This document shows, piece by piece, positions 54,735 to 62,960 of a stretch of DNA of 64,000 nucleotides. The stretch comes from an uncultured Flavobacteriales bacterium (GTDB lineage: Bacteria; Bacteroidota; Bacteroidia; Flavobacteriales_G; Salibacteraceae), in contig CALSRO010000006.1 in assembly GCA_943788775.1 (NCBI GenBank), forward strand, positions 1 to 64,000, given 5' to 3'. The notes beneath the pieces are model-generated. The model was not told the origin of the DNA. It did no database searches and saw nothing but the letters and a program-made list of their open reading frames with translations. Each line of letters starts with the position of its first letter. Position 1 is the stretch's first letter. The position numbers and the translations under genes are program-made.

Positions 54735-55325
54735 TCAATCAGCATTAATGGGGTTGTATGCGGCCAGTTTGACCGACAAGTTCTTTAAACAATGGTGTGA
54801 ACGAGACTTTACTGTTCCTTCTGTACAGTCCATGATTTCACTCACTTCTCGCACGCTCAGACCTTCTTGAAAACGCAGTATAAAGGTGCATCGATGTTCA
54901 TAGCTCAATTGTTCCAATTCTTTTCTGAGTGCCCTTCTGAAGGTCTTTTGATCAAGGTCGATGATGTGAGATTCCATCGATTCTATCTCCAATTCCTCAT
55001 TTATATCAGTAGTAGATTGCCTTCGATAAGACTTATGGCATTCATTGGCAGCCACGGTGAAAATCCAAGATTTGACGTTTCGATTTGCATCAAACGATTC
55101 AGGTCGTTGCACCAAACGAGTAAAAACATCATGCAAAAGATCTTGAGCTAGCGCCTCATCATTATTCACCATTCGAAACATAAAGTGGAGCAGACGCTTG
55201 CTATATCTAAGATATATTTCATCAAAAGCACGCTGATTTCCCTCTTGGAAAAGCAGCATAAGTGCTTCATCGCTTTTGTTTTTATATCGATTAAAGAAGC
55301 TCAATCTTTTCCTAGTCCTTAACAA
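54735..55325 (-). CDS. ECF-type RNA polymerase sigma factor
   Basis: A 196-residue sigma-70 family factor. Region 2 (FDEIYLRYSKRLLHFMFRMV; LLHDVFTRLVQRP; NVKSWIFTVAANE) and region 4 (LSYEHRCTFILRFQEGLSV; VSEIMDCTEGTVKSRSHHCL) are clear, with the region 4 helix-turn-helix. It starts at TTG 55325 or a little inside (TTG at 55304), overlapping the end of the upstream SUMF1-type gene. It directs transcription of a small regulon, probably controlled by the following gene product. Confidence 0.92.
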   Translation of the reverse strand: MLRTRKRLSFFNRYKNKSDEALMLLFQEGNQRAFDEIYLRYSKRLLHFMFRMVNNDEALAQDLLHDVFTRLVQRPESFDANRNVKSWIFTVAANECHKSYRRQSTTDINEELEIESMESHIIDLDQKTFRRALRKELEQLSYEHRCTFILRFQEGLSVREVSEIMDCTEGTVKSRSHHCLKNLSVKLAAYNPINAD

Positions 55326-57249
55326 TCATGATAACTCGAAATCCAAGTTCAGGGCTAGGACCAAATATGGTTTCTTTGTTCTCAATGGTGGCAATTCCTG
55401 CTTTGGTGTTCCAGCTTCCTCCTTTGGCAATTCCCGGTTCTTTAACCATTTCAGATACATTGCCAGTCATGTTGTATAGTCCAAAGTCATTGGGGATATA
55501 AGACTTTACGCTGACAGGAAACAAACCCCCATCTTGGTCAGTTGGGTTGTTTGAATCACAGAAAAGGTCATTCTCGTTTGATGCTGGCTTTTTGTCAACG
55601 TCACTTACATCTAGATTAGCCAAGAAACATCCTTTGGCGTTTCTGACATAGGGGCCACCCCACGCATAGGCCGATTGTTCTTTGCCGCTTTTAGCGAGAT
55701 ACTCCCATTCCTTTTCTGTTGGCAGCCTAAATATTACCTTGTTGTGTGCTTTCTTTTTATGAGTTGATCCATTGTATGATTCGGTGAGCCATTCGCAATA
55801 TGTTTCAGCAGCCTCTTTACTCACATTCACTACGGGCATGTCTGGTGAATCGGGGTGACCGTTCGCAAAGAGATCATTTTCATCCAGTTTCTGTTGATCG
55901 TCTGATAGCATTGATATCCAATCTACTCCTGGATTTTTCACCTTGTTCAGAGTCTCAAAGTCCTTGTGCTTTAGCAATGCAGCCATGAAATACATATAGT
56001 CTTTGTTACTCACTTCTGATGATGAGGCGTACATGGTATCGTTAATCTTAATCATGTTTTTAGTGAGAATTCTGGGATCGATGTCGGAATCTAAGGCGAT
56101 GGACTTTTTATTTATAACCTGTTCTACCTGATCTTCCATATTGTTCTTTTCAGCAATGCGTTGAATCAATAGCCTTATTTCTTCCGCTTTGGTATCCTCA
56201 CTTTCTTCATAGTGGTTATAAAGCGTGAGCATAGAGATGAGGTAATTGGCATTGGCGTGATCAGCAACTCCCTGACTGATGTCGTTTTGAAACTCCACTT
56301 TAAGGTGGTCCGTCAAGAATTTCTTTTCATAGTTACGCTTAATGACTGCGATGTTGTCAAATTTCTCTGGACTCCACTTTAATGCCATTCCAACGTTATG
56401 TACTTCATCCTTAAAACCTTGGTATAGCCTTGGATGGGCAGATATTGCAAAGTATATAGGTCTGCTCGTATTGGTTTTGAAATGATTAATAATGGCTGCC
56501 TCAAACTCAGCCCAAGATTTGTAGTCGTTATAATCCTTATTCATAGGTGCCATTCCCAGTTCTTTCAACCAAAGATCCCTGTAGTCTTTGATGGCGATTA
56601 AGCTTGTGTTGATAACAGCCACATCTGTTCTGATTCCCTTCGCGTGCTGAAGTACAATGGCAGGGTAGGTGTCATTGTCTCCAACGGTGAATAGGATGGC
56701 ATCTTCCTCTGTGCTTTGCAGCATATTGTAGTTCCAGGCATACAAGTTAGGTGAGATGTCATTTGATGCGAGCCATCGTTTCGCCACCTTTTCGAGGTTA
56801 TCCTTATCTCGTTTTAATTCATAGTATGTCATGAAATCATCGTTCAATTCTGGTCTGTTGGGTTCTAGTTCAAAGGCTTTTTGCAGGTGTTCGATTAACT
56901 TGGGGTCGGTCCCGTTTCCACCGTTCCAGTATTTTACATAGTGGAATTCAAACGACTCGGGAATCGCTTGCTCCATCTTATCTACAAGTTCTATTAAGTC
57001 TTCGTGTGTTACTCCCTGGTTGTAGATTTTAAGCATTCGATTGGCTGTGTAATAATTCAGCCATGCTTCACCATCCGTTTGGTTCTCTTCCAGGTATTTA
57101 CCCCATAACCCCGCTTGTTCTTTATACCACTCTGTAGTTTGCCTTTGTTTAACCAGTGAATATACCGTTTGGCGTTTTGGTTCATCATCAGCCAGGCATG
57201 GGGCGGTTATGAGAATGGAAAGAGCGATTACTGTGAAAAAGCGTTTCAT
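55312..57249 (-). CDS. Exported TPR-SUMF1 (formylglycine-generating-enzyme-like) protein
   Basis: A 645-residue protein with a signal peptide (MKRFFTVIALSILITAPCLA), a TPR-like N-terminal part (about 30-380, with a central stretch on substrate-like helices such as VGDNDTYPAIVLQHAKG), and a C-terminal SUMF1/FGE-sulfatase domain (about 400-645: FRLPTEKEWEYLA, YAWGGPYVRN, MTGNVSEMV, KGGSWNTKAG, LGFRVIM). In FGE such domains make formylglycine; many bacterial relatives have lost the active Cys pair, which is not visible here. A structural or signalling role is more likely than catalysis. Its end overlaps the sigma gene. Confidence 0.78.
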   Translation of the reverse strand: MKRFFTVIALSILITAPCLADDEPKRQTVYSLVKQRQTTEWYKEQAGLWGKYLEENQTDGEAWLNYYTANRMLKIYNQGVTHEDLIELVDKMEQAIPESFEFHYVKYWNGGNGTDPKLIEHLQKAFELEPNRPELNDDFMTYYELKRDKDNLEKVAKRWLASNDISPNLYAWNYNMLQSTEEDAILFTVGDNDTYPAIVLQHAKGIRTDVAVINTSLIAIKDYRDLWLKELGMAPMNKDYNDYKSWAEFEAAIINHFKTNTSRPIYFAISAHPRLYQGFKDEVHNVGMALKWSPEKFDNIAVIKRNYEKKFLTDHLKVEFQNDISQGVADHANANYLISMLTLYNHYEESEDTKAEEIRLLIQRIAEKNNMEDQVEQVINKKSIALDSDIDPRILTKNMIKINDTMYASSSEVSNKDYMYFMAALLKHKDFETLNKVKNPGVDWISMLSDDQQKLDENDLFANGHPDSPDMPVVNVSKEAAETYCEWLTESYNGSTHKKKAHNKVIFRLPTEKEWEYLAKSGKEQSAYAWGGPYVRNAKGCFLANLDVSDVDKKPASNENDLFCDSNNPTDQDGGLFPVSVKSYIPNDFGLYNMTGNVSEMVKEPGIAKGGSWNTKAGIATIENKETIFGPSPELGFRVIMIVKD

Positions 57250-57297
57250 ACGTTTTGCATTTGCTAGGTTATAGCCATGAATTTGCCATTGGTTCAA

Positions 57298-57410
57298 ATA
57301 AAAGTTTAATCCTTCTAAAAAACTGTAAAATCAAAATATTAGAAAGCTAAAATATTTAGTAATAAGACTATGTTTGTTGTTAGCTATCGGTGAAAAGTTG
57401 TCAGCCTTTA
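57298..57410. other. AT-rich intergenic segment
   Basis: Short AT-rich stretch with no gene, promoter match or terminator that I can support. It precedes the repeat island. Confidence 0.4.
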
Positions 57411-57467
57411 GCTATCAGCTTTCAGGGATATACATAAAGTGAAAAGCTATCAGGGATATACATAAAG
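57411..57467. repeat. Two imperfect direct repeats ending CAGGGATATACATAAAG
   Basis: The 17-base unit CAGGGATATACATAAAG occurs at 57423-57439 and again at 57451-57467, period 28, each preceded by a GCTATCAG-type stretch. Similar GCTATCAGC/AGCTTTCAG words occur inside the dnaE gene (58.66-58.73 kb), suggesting a repeat family. Confidence 0.75.
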
Positions 57468-57506
57468 AATAATTGACTTCAATAAAAAAACTAAAACGAG
57501 TAGGAG

Positions 57507-57542
57507 ATGAAAAACTTTAAGCAATTGAAAGTGTGGAGTTAA
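57507..57542 (+). pseudogene. Start of a four-helix-bundle (S23/IVS-type) gene, cut short
   Basis: The ATG at 57507 encodes MKNFKQLKVWS and then stops (TAA). This resembles the well-known N-terminus of bacterial four-helix-bundle/IVS proteins (MKNFxxLKVWQ). Only the first 11 residues survive, and the DUF559-linked repeat begins 13 bases later at 57555, so an insertion probably removed the rest. The family match is to a short motif and is moderate. Confidence 0.5.
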
Positions 57543-57554
57543 ATCGAAGCCCGT

Positions 57555-57680
57555 CCCCTCTTGAGAGGGGTGCCCGTAGGGCGGGGTGTGTAATAAAGGG
57601 AAACGAACACACCCCAACATCTACTAACCTCCGACTACATCGGAGCTAAGTATCTGTATCCCCTCTCAAAGAGGGGATGA
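57555..57680. repeat. Hairpin-rich interspersed repeat, copy 1 (about 126 bp)
   Basis: Parts in order: palindrome CCCCTCTTGAGAGGGG; small hairpin GCCC-GTA-GGGC; inverted arms GGGGTGTGT / ACACACCCC (57583-57591 and 57607-57615); hairpin CTCCG / CGGAG (57629-57645); and the end palindrome CCCCTCTCAAAGAGGGG (57660-57676). The last 115 bases align without gaps to copy 2 (58181-58295) with two differences. Confidence 0.9.
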
Positions 57681-57724
57681 TGAAAGGAATGTAATGAGGT
57701 TGAAAAAAAGACAAACAACGACAT

Positions 57725-57763
57725 CCCCTCTTGAGAGGGGTGCCCGCAGGGCGGGGTGTGTAA
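57725..57763. repeat. Partial repeat copy just upstream of the DUF559 gene
   Basis: The first 39 bases of copy 1 recur here with one difference (57577 T versus 57747 C), ending 11 bases before the DUF559 ATG. The right half of the repeat is missing, so the gene occupies the position where the right half would start. Confidence 0.88.
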
Positions 57764-57774
57764 CTAAGTAACAA

Positions 57775-58161
57775 ATGAAAAAGCGAAAAATAATTCCATA
57801 CAATTCAGAACTAAATAAGCTCGCTCGTGAACTTCGAAATAACAGTACGCTAGGAGAGGTTTTGTTATGGAAAAAATTGCGCGCAAGGCAATTTGGTGGA
57901 TATGACTTCCATAGGCAAAAGCCATTATTGAATTTTATCGTGGACTTCTATTGTCCTGCGCTTGAGCTAATCATTGAAGTAGATGGTAATAGCCATAATC
58001 GTTTAGATGTTGCCGCAAGAGATGCTGATAAAGAAGCTGCTCTAAAAGAATATGACTTGACTGTTTTAAGGTTTACGGAAGTTCAAGTGCGTTTTGAAAT
58101 GGAGGATGTGCTAAGAAAGCTGGAGGCGTATGTTAAATGGTTTGATGAAGAGAATGGGTGA
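57775..58161 (+). CDS. DUF559 family PD-(D/E)XK-like nuclease, bracketed by repeats
   Basis: A 128-residue protein of the DUF559 family, which has the fold of Vsr-like/PD-(D/E)XK endonucleases. The core FHRQKPLLNFIVDFYCP contains the catalytic-site Asp57, and IIEVDG gives Glu68 and Asp70; an N-terminal Glu28 (LGEVLLWKKLR) is also conserved. A C-terminal helix follows VLRFTEVQV. The gene stands between a partial repeat (57725-57763) and a full copy (58165-58295). Small size, intact active site and repeats on both sides suggest the protein acts on, or moved with, these repeats; this is inference. Confidence 0.85.
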   Translation: MKKRKIIPYNSELNKLARELRNNSTLGEVLLWKKLRARQFGGYDFHRQKPLLNFIVDFYCPALELIIEVDGNSHNRLDVAARDADKEAALKEYDLTVLRFTEVQVRFEMEDVLRKLEAYVKWFDEENG

Positions 58162-58164
58162 ATT

Positions 58165-58295
58165 CCTCCCCTGAAAAAGGAGGGGTGCCCGTAGGGCGGG
58201 GTGTGTAATAAAGGGAAACGAACACACCCCAACACCTACTAACCTCTGACTACATCGGAGCTAAGTATCTGTATCCCCTCTCAAAGAGGGGATGA
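58165..58295. repeat. Hairpin-rich interspersed repeat, copy 2, abutting dnaE
   Basis: The left palindrome here is a variant (CCTCC ... GGAGGGG), but 58181-58295 matches copy 1 at all but two positions. Its end palindrome runs straight into an ATG (58292) in the dnaE frame, so the repeat forms the immediate 5' side of dnaE. It begins 3 bases after the DUF559 stop. Confidence 0.9.
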
Positions 58296-58303
58296 AAAAT
58301 AAA

Positions 58304-61300
58304 ATGTTAACCAACACTCACACATATTACTCCTATAAATTCGGGACATGGAAGCCTGAAGCGCTGCTGAAACAATCGGTGGAGTTGGGCTATGATAGCA
58401 TTTGTATTACCGATATCAATAGCACTTCAGCTGTGATTGAGTGCATTCGATTGGCCAAAAACGAGATACCTATTCGGGTTATTCCAGGCATTGATTTTAG
58501 GAATGGAGCGGATCAACGGTTTGTGGCAATTCCAAAAAACAACCGAGGATATCGAGCTGTCAATGAGTACTTGACCTATCACTTACATCACGAAGAACCA
58601 ATACCTGCGCTGGCGCCAGATTGGGACGATGTATGGGTTATCTATCCTTTTGATCGGCTGTCGGCCATCAGCCGTAAGCTTTCAGTGGGAGGACTGAAAG
58701 CTGAAAGCCAAAAGCTGGCGGCTAATTCGTTCATTGGCATTCGACCACAAGACATTCCGCAATTGCGGCTATCACCATTGCGCCATCAATTAGCTAAGCT
58801 GGTGATGCTGCCAACAGTGACATTCGAAAATCAACGCGACTTCAATACGCATCGCTTATTGCGTTCCATCGATAAGAACTTGCTGCTGAGTAAACTCCCG
58901 AAAACAGAAGAAGGAGATTCTCGTCACGTACTATTGCCAAAGAAGACGCTACTGGAGTTCTATGCCGAATTCCCAGAAATTGTGCGAAATACTGAAGCCA
59001 TGCTGGAGCCTTGTGAGATGGACTTTGAGTTTCAATCCAACAAAAACAAGCAGGTATTTTCTGGTTCTCGGCAAGACGATATTGAGCTACTGCGTGCGGA
59101 GGCAGAAAAGGGGTTGCGATACCGATTTGATAAACCGGATCGGAAGGTTTTGGATCGAGTAGAGCACGAGTTGAAGGTCATTCATCAGATGGGGTTCTGC
59201 TCTTATTTTCTCATCAATTGGGACATTGTAAACTATTCTAGATCCAAAGGATATTTTCATGTTGGTCGTGGAAGTGGTGCGAATAGTTTGATAGCTTACT
59301 TGTTGAAAATTACTGATGTTGACCCTATTGAGTTAGATTTATACTTTGAGCGTTTCATCAACCCGCATCGGACCTCGCCACCCGATTTTGACATTGACTT
59401 CAGTTGGACAGATCGCAACGATGTGACGAAGTATATGTTCGATAAACACGGTTGGGATCGAGTGGCCTTGCAGGCGACTTACAGCACATTCAAAGACAAG
59501 GCAGTTTCACGCGAATTAGGTAAAGTATTGGGAGTGCCAGCAGCAGAGATAGATATGCTCCAGAAACTTGCTCCAAGACACAACATTGGCAAGTATGGCG
59601 ATCTCATTCTCAAGTACGGGGCGTTGATTCAAGACTTTCCCAGTCATCTCAGCATTCATAGCAGCGGTATTCTTATTTCAGAAGAACCAATAAGTACTTA
59701 TAGCCCTACGTTCATGCCGCCTAAGGGGTTCCCTACCATTCAGTTTGATATGATTGTGGCGGAAGACTTGGGCTTGTACAAGTTTGATATTCTGAGCCAG
59801 CGCGGTTTAGGTAAAATCAAAGATTCGGTAGAAATCATTCGCCAAAACAGAGGTGTTGAGGTAGATGTGCATGACATCAAGCGTTTTAAACAAGATGATA
59901 AAATCAGAGTCTTACTGCGCGAGGCGCGTGCAATAGGCTGCTTTTATGTGGAGTCGCCCGCCATGCGGCTTCTACTGACAAAGCTGAGAGCCGAAGACTA
60001 CATTGGTTTGGTAGCCGCTAGTTCGGTTATCCGACCTGGTGTGGCGCGCTCGGGTATGATGCGCGAATACATCATGCGTTTTCGAGATAAGGCGCGCAGA
60101 GAGGCTGCCCGTGAAGCCATTCCGGAGTTGTATGACATCTTAGCGGAAACCTATGGAGTGATGGTCTATCAAGAAGATGTGATTCGTGTGGCACACTATT
60201 TTGCGGATCTCGACCTGGCTGATGCAGATATTCTGAGGCGTGGCATGAGTTGGAAATTCAAGCAACGCAACGAGTTTCATCGCGTGAAGCAGCGGTTTTG
60301 GGATAACTGCCGAAAGAAGGGCTATGGTGAAGAGTTGGTGAAAAAGGTGTGGTTTGAAGTAGAGAGCTTTGCCAACTTCGCTTTCGCAAAAGGGCATTCA
60401 GCGTCTTATGCTGTAGAGAGCTATCAAACCTTGTTCCTGAAAGCCTATTATCCGATAGAATACATGGTGGCCACAGTAAACAATGGCGGTGGCTTTTATC
60501 GACCTGAGCTGTATATACACGAAGCGCGGATGCACGGAGCAGAAGTAGAGGCGCCTTGTTTGATGCGCAGTGAAATGAAGACTATAGTTCAAGGCAAAAC
60601 CATCATTTTGGGTTTTCATGCCATTCGCGATTTGGATAGTAGAACCGTGGGTCTGTTGCTCAAGGCTAGGGAAGAAGCGCCTTTTGAATCCATTGCTGAC
60701 TTTGTTGATCGTGTGTCGGTGGGAGTAGAGCAGCTGGAGCTTTTGGTGAAATCAGGTGCTTTTCGATTTACTGGAAAAAACAAAAAGGAATTGACATGGC
60801 AGTCGCGCTTATTGCTAGGGAAAGCTCCAAAAAAAGACATGCAGCCGCGCCTGTTTACTCCACAGCCCAAACCTTACACTTTTCCGGATTTGTACACTGC
60901 TCCACTAGAGGATGCCTTTGATCAGATTGAATTGCTGGGCTACCCGTTATGTGATCCGTTTATGTTGGCAAAGCACAGCATGAAAGGCGGAATATTGGCG
61001 GCAGATGTGCCTGAGTATTTGGGCAAGACGGTGGTGGCTTATGGTTATTTGGTTACTGCTCGGAAAACCCACACAGCCAAGGGCGAAACCATGTTTTTTG
61101 GCAACTTTATCGACCGCAAAGGTTATTTCTTGGACACGGTGCACTTTCCGCCCGTGGCAAAAGCATATCCCTTCACTGGGCGTGGTATTTACCGTGTAGT
61201 GGGTAAGGTCACTGAAGAGTTTGGCTGCTTTCAAATTGAAGCGGCTGAAATGCATCGCGTGGCCTATGTGGAGGATCCTCGATATGCAGAAGAGCCTGTA

Positions 61301-61396
61301 CAGAAAAGAGCGAAACAGCTACAGCCATTGGATGAACCAGCCATTGCTACAGTGAACGATAATAACAATGTGAAGTATTTTAGGAAGAAGAAATGA
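58304..61396 (+). CDS. Second DNA polymerase III alpha subunit (DnaE2/error-prone type)
   Basis: A 1030-residue C-family replicative-type polymerase, shorter than the main DnaE and lacking its long C-terminal tail, as in damage-inducible DnaE2/ImuC-like enzymes. An N-terminal PHP domain (THTYYSYKFG, SICITDINS) and the catalytic Asp triad in PDFDIDF (Asp361, 363, 365) are visible. GRGSGANSLIAYLL and FAKGHSASYAVESYQ are polymerase motifs. Residues 118-142 correspond to DNA with an inverted repeat that resembles the intergenic repeats. ATG at 58304 is preferred; an in-frame ATG at 58292 is created by the repeat end. Its stop overlaps the radical SAM start (ATGA). Confidence 0.92.
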   Translation: MLTNTHTYYSYKFGTWKPEALLKQSVELGYDSICITDINSTSAVIECIRLAKNEIPIRVIPGIDFRNGADQRFVAIPKNNRGYRAVNEYLTYHLHHEEPIPALAPDWDDVWVIYPFDRLSAISRKLSVGGLKAESQKLAANSFIGIRPQDIPQLRLSPLRHQLAKLVMLPTVTFENQRDFNTHRLLRSIDKNLLLSKLPKTEEGDSRHVLLPKKTLLEFYAEFPEIVRNTEAMLEPCEMDFEFQSNKNKQVFSGSRQDDIELLRAEAEKGLRYRFDKPDRKVLDRVEHELKVIHQMGFCSYFLINWDIVNYSRSKGYFHVGRGSGANSLIAYLLKITDVDPIELDLYFERFINPHRTSPPDFDIDFSWTDRNDVTKYMFDKHGWDRVALQATYSTFKDKAVSRELGKVLGVPAAEIDMLQKLAPRHNIGKYGDLILKYGALIQDFPSHLSIHSSGILISEEPISTYSPTFMPPKGFPTIQFDMIVAEDLGLYKFDILSQRGLGKIKDSVEIIRQNRGVEVDVHDIKRFKQDDKIRVLLREARAIGCFYVESPAMRLLLTKLRAEDYIGLVAASSVIRPGVARSGMMREYIMRFRDKARREAAREAIPELYDILAETYGVMVYQEDVIRVAHYFADLDLADADILRRGMSWKFKQRNEFHRVKQRFWDNCRKKGYGEELVKKVWFEVESFANFAFAKGHSASYAVESYQTLFLKAYYPIEYMVATVNNGGGFYRPELYIHEARMHGAEVEAPCLMRSEMKTIVQGKTIILGFHAIRDLDSRTVGLLLKAREEAPFESIADFVDRVSVGVEQLELLVKSGAFRFTGKNKKELTWQSRLLLGKAPKKDMQPRLFTPQPKPYTFPDLYTAPLEDAFDQIELLGYPLCDPFMLAKHSMKGGILAADVPEYLGKTVVAYGYLVTARKTHTAKGETMFFGNFIDRKGYFLDTVHFPPVAKAYPFTGRGIYRVVGKVTEEFGCFQIEAAEMHRVAYVEDPRYAEEPVQKRAKQLQPLDEPAIATVNDNNNVKYFRKKK
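58655..58735. repeat. Inverted repeat inside the dnaE PHP-region coding sequence
   Basis: AGCTTTCAG (58677-58685) is followed by an 8-base loop and the exact complement CTGAAAGCT (58694-58702), within a stretch rich in GCCATCAGC/AAGCTTTCAG words. The encoded residues (RLSAISRKLSVGGLKAES, 118 onward) are a low-complexity insertion relative to the flanking conserved sequence. It resembles the repeats at 57.39-57.47 kb. Confidence 0.7.
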
Positions 61397-62457
61397 AAAC
61401 GATCAAAGGCCAAGGAGCGCAGATTAATCCTAAGAACCGATTCGTTGTGAATGAGTTGGAGCGCGAGCCAGAGTATTTAGAATACTTAGCAGCAGAGGAA
61501 GAAGAGGAGGTGGCGCAAACGGAGATCATCGAAACCTTCCCCAAGACCATCGTAAACAAAGTGCCGAGTCCTGACGTGCCCATGGACTGGTCTGTCAATC
61601 CCTATCAAGGTTGTGAACATGGCTGTGCGTATTGCTATGCAAGATCAACCCATGAGTATTGGGGATACAGTGCTGGAGTGGATTTTGAGCGCAAAATTTT
61701 GGTCAAAAAGAATGCAGCCGCGTTGCTAGAAGCAAAATTGAAATCGAGAGCATGGATTGTTTCTCCGATCATGTTTAGCGGAAACACCGATTGCTATCAA
61801 CCCATTGAACGGAAGTTGGAGATAACCCGCCAGTGTTTGGAAGTGCTGTTGAAATACAAGCACCCGGTTGGCATCATTACTAAAAACGCCCTGATTCAAA
61901 GAGATTTAGACCTGCTGACTCAGTTGGCTGATGAAAACCTTGTTCATGTTGTGATGAGTATTACCACTCTAGATGAAGATCTCAGAAGGTCCATGGAGCC
62001 TAGAACCGCCAGCGCAAAGCGAAGGTTGGAGACCATTGAAAAACTTACAAAGGCTGGAATTCCAGTATCGGTAAATATGGCTCCAATCATTCCAGGATTG
62101 AACAGTCATGAGATATTTAATCTGCTCAAGGCGGTAAAGGATGCAGGAGCAAGAGACGCAAATTACATCATGGTAAGACTGAATGGTCCCGTAGCGGATG
62201 TGTTTGCCCATTGGGTGAAAAGCGCATATCCAGATCGTGCAGACAAGGTGTTAAACCACATTTTAGGAGCGTACGATGAAAGTTTGGGCAGCAACGAATT
62301 TGGTGCTAGAATGAGAGGCTCAGGCAAAATGGCCGAGCAAATTCGAGATACATTCAAACTGGCTCGAAAACAGATTTTTGGTGAAGTCGAAAAAGTAGAA
62401 TTGAACTGCAATTCATTCCTGCGACCAAGTTCGAACGGACAACTTAATCTGTTTTAG
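61393..62457 (+). CDS. PA0069-family radical SAM protein
   Basis: A 354-residue radical SAM enzyme of the PA0069/SplB-like group. The [4Fe-4S] motif is CxxxCxxC in QGCEHGCAYCYARS (Cys74, 78, 81), followed by family segments SPIMFSGNTDCYQPIERK and VNMAPIIPGLNSHEIF. It begins with the charged MKTIKGQGAQINPKNRF and a Glu-rich stretch typical of the group. Coupled to dnaE by an ATGA overlap. Neighbours are repair polymerases, so a DNA- or nucleotide-repair role is suggested but not shown. Confidence 0.9.
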   Translation: MKTIKGQGAQINPKNRFVVNELEREPEYLEYLAAEEEEEVAQTEIIETFPKTIVNKVPSPDVPMDWSVNPYQGCEHGCAYCYARSTHEYWGYSAGVDFERKILVKKNAAALLEAKLKSRAWIVSPIMFSGNTDCYQPIERKLEITRQCLEVLLKYKHPVGIITKNALIQRDLDLLTQLADENLVHVVMSITTLDEDLRRSMEPRTASAKRRLETIEKLTKAGIPVSVNMAPIIPGLNSHEIFNLLKAVKDAGARDANYIMVRLNGPVADVFAHWVKSAYPDRADKVLNHILGAYDESLGSNEFGARMRGSGKMAEQIRDTFKLARKQIFGEVEKVELNCNSFLRPSSNGQLNLF

Positions 62458-62525
62458 TCGTTAGATAACAATTTGTCAATTGAATGTGAATCATTAAATT
62501 TCGAAAAAAATTAAACTTTATTACG

Positions 62526-62960
62526 ATGAAACATTCAATTTTTCTTCTAATTGCTATTGCTTTTGGAATATCAGCAAACTCCCAAACTCTATCAGTAACT
62601 AATACTACAACCTGCGACCTCGAGGTTGTGGTATACTATGACCCCGGAGGTGGATGTACTAGTAAATGAGCGGTTACTACTTGTATTTTTGCAAACACAA
62701 CAACCCCAACCCCGGTGTACACTCTTGGGACAGGAGAAACTTATCACCATGTTGAAGTATATTCATACGGAGCATGTGCAACCAATAGAACATGCATTGA
62801 TAGCGGAGTAATTGGTTTTCAAGCTGGAATTTGGGCTTGCACACTTGTTTATCCTGCCGCTACTACGTTTCAAGATAATTGCGTTCATTGCGGGGGCGGG
62901 GTCATCAATCTCGGGATGGCGCAAATTGCATCCAACTATCAATTAGACATTACACCATAG
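62526..62960 (+). pseudogene. Small secreted Cys-rich protein, interrupted by in-frame TGA
   Basis: A frame of 144 codons from ATG 62526 (MKHSIFLLIAIAFGISANSQ, a good signal peptide) to TAG 62958-62960 has one TGA at 62667-62669 (codon 48), after DPGGGCTSK and before AVTTCIFANTT. The region past the stop (TGETYHHVEVYSYGACATN; WACTLVYP; CVHCGGG) looks coding and Cys-rich, with disulfide-type spacing. No family is recognised. Trp (TGG) or Cys (TGC/TGT) would each restore it with one base. Confidence 0.65.

Noticed and set aside
57411-58295. CRISPR array
   Set aside because: Only two full copies and one partial copy, of about 126 bases, spaced over hundreds of bases with a gene between; no short regular repeat-spacer pattern.
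39291-62669. Selenocysteine at the in-frame TGAs (39291 and 62667), given selD nearby
   Set aside because: No SECIS-like hairpin is visible after either TGA, no selA/selB is seen, the proteins are secreted Cys-rich or surface types, and two other interrupted genes use TAA.
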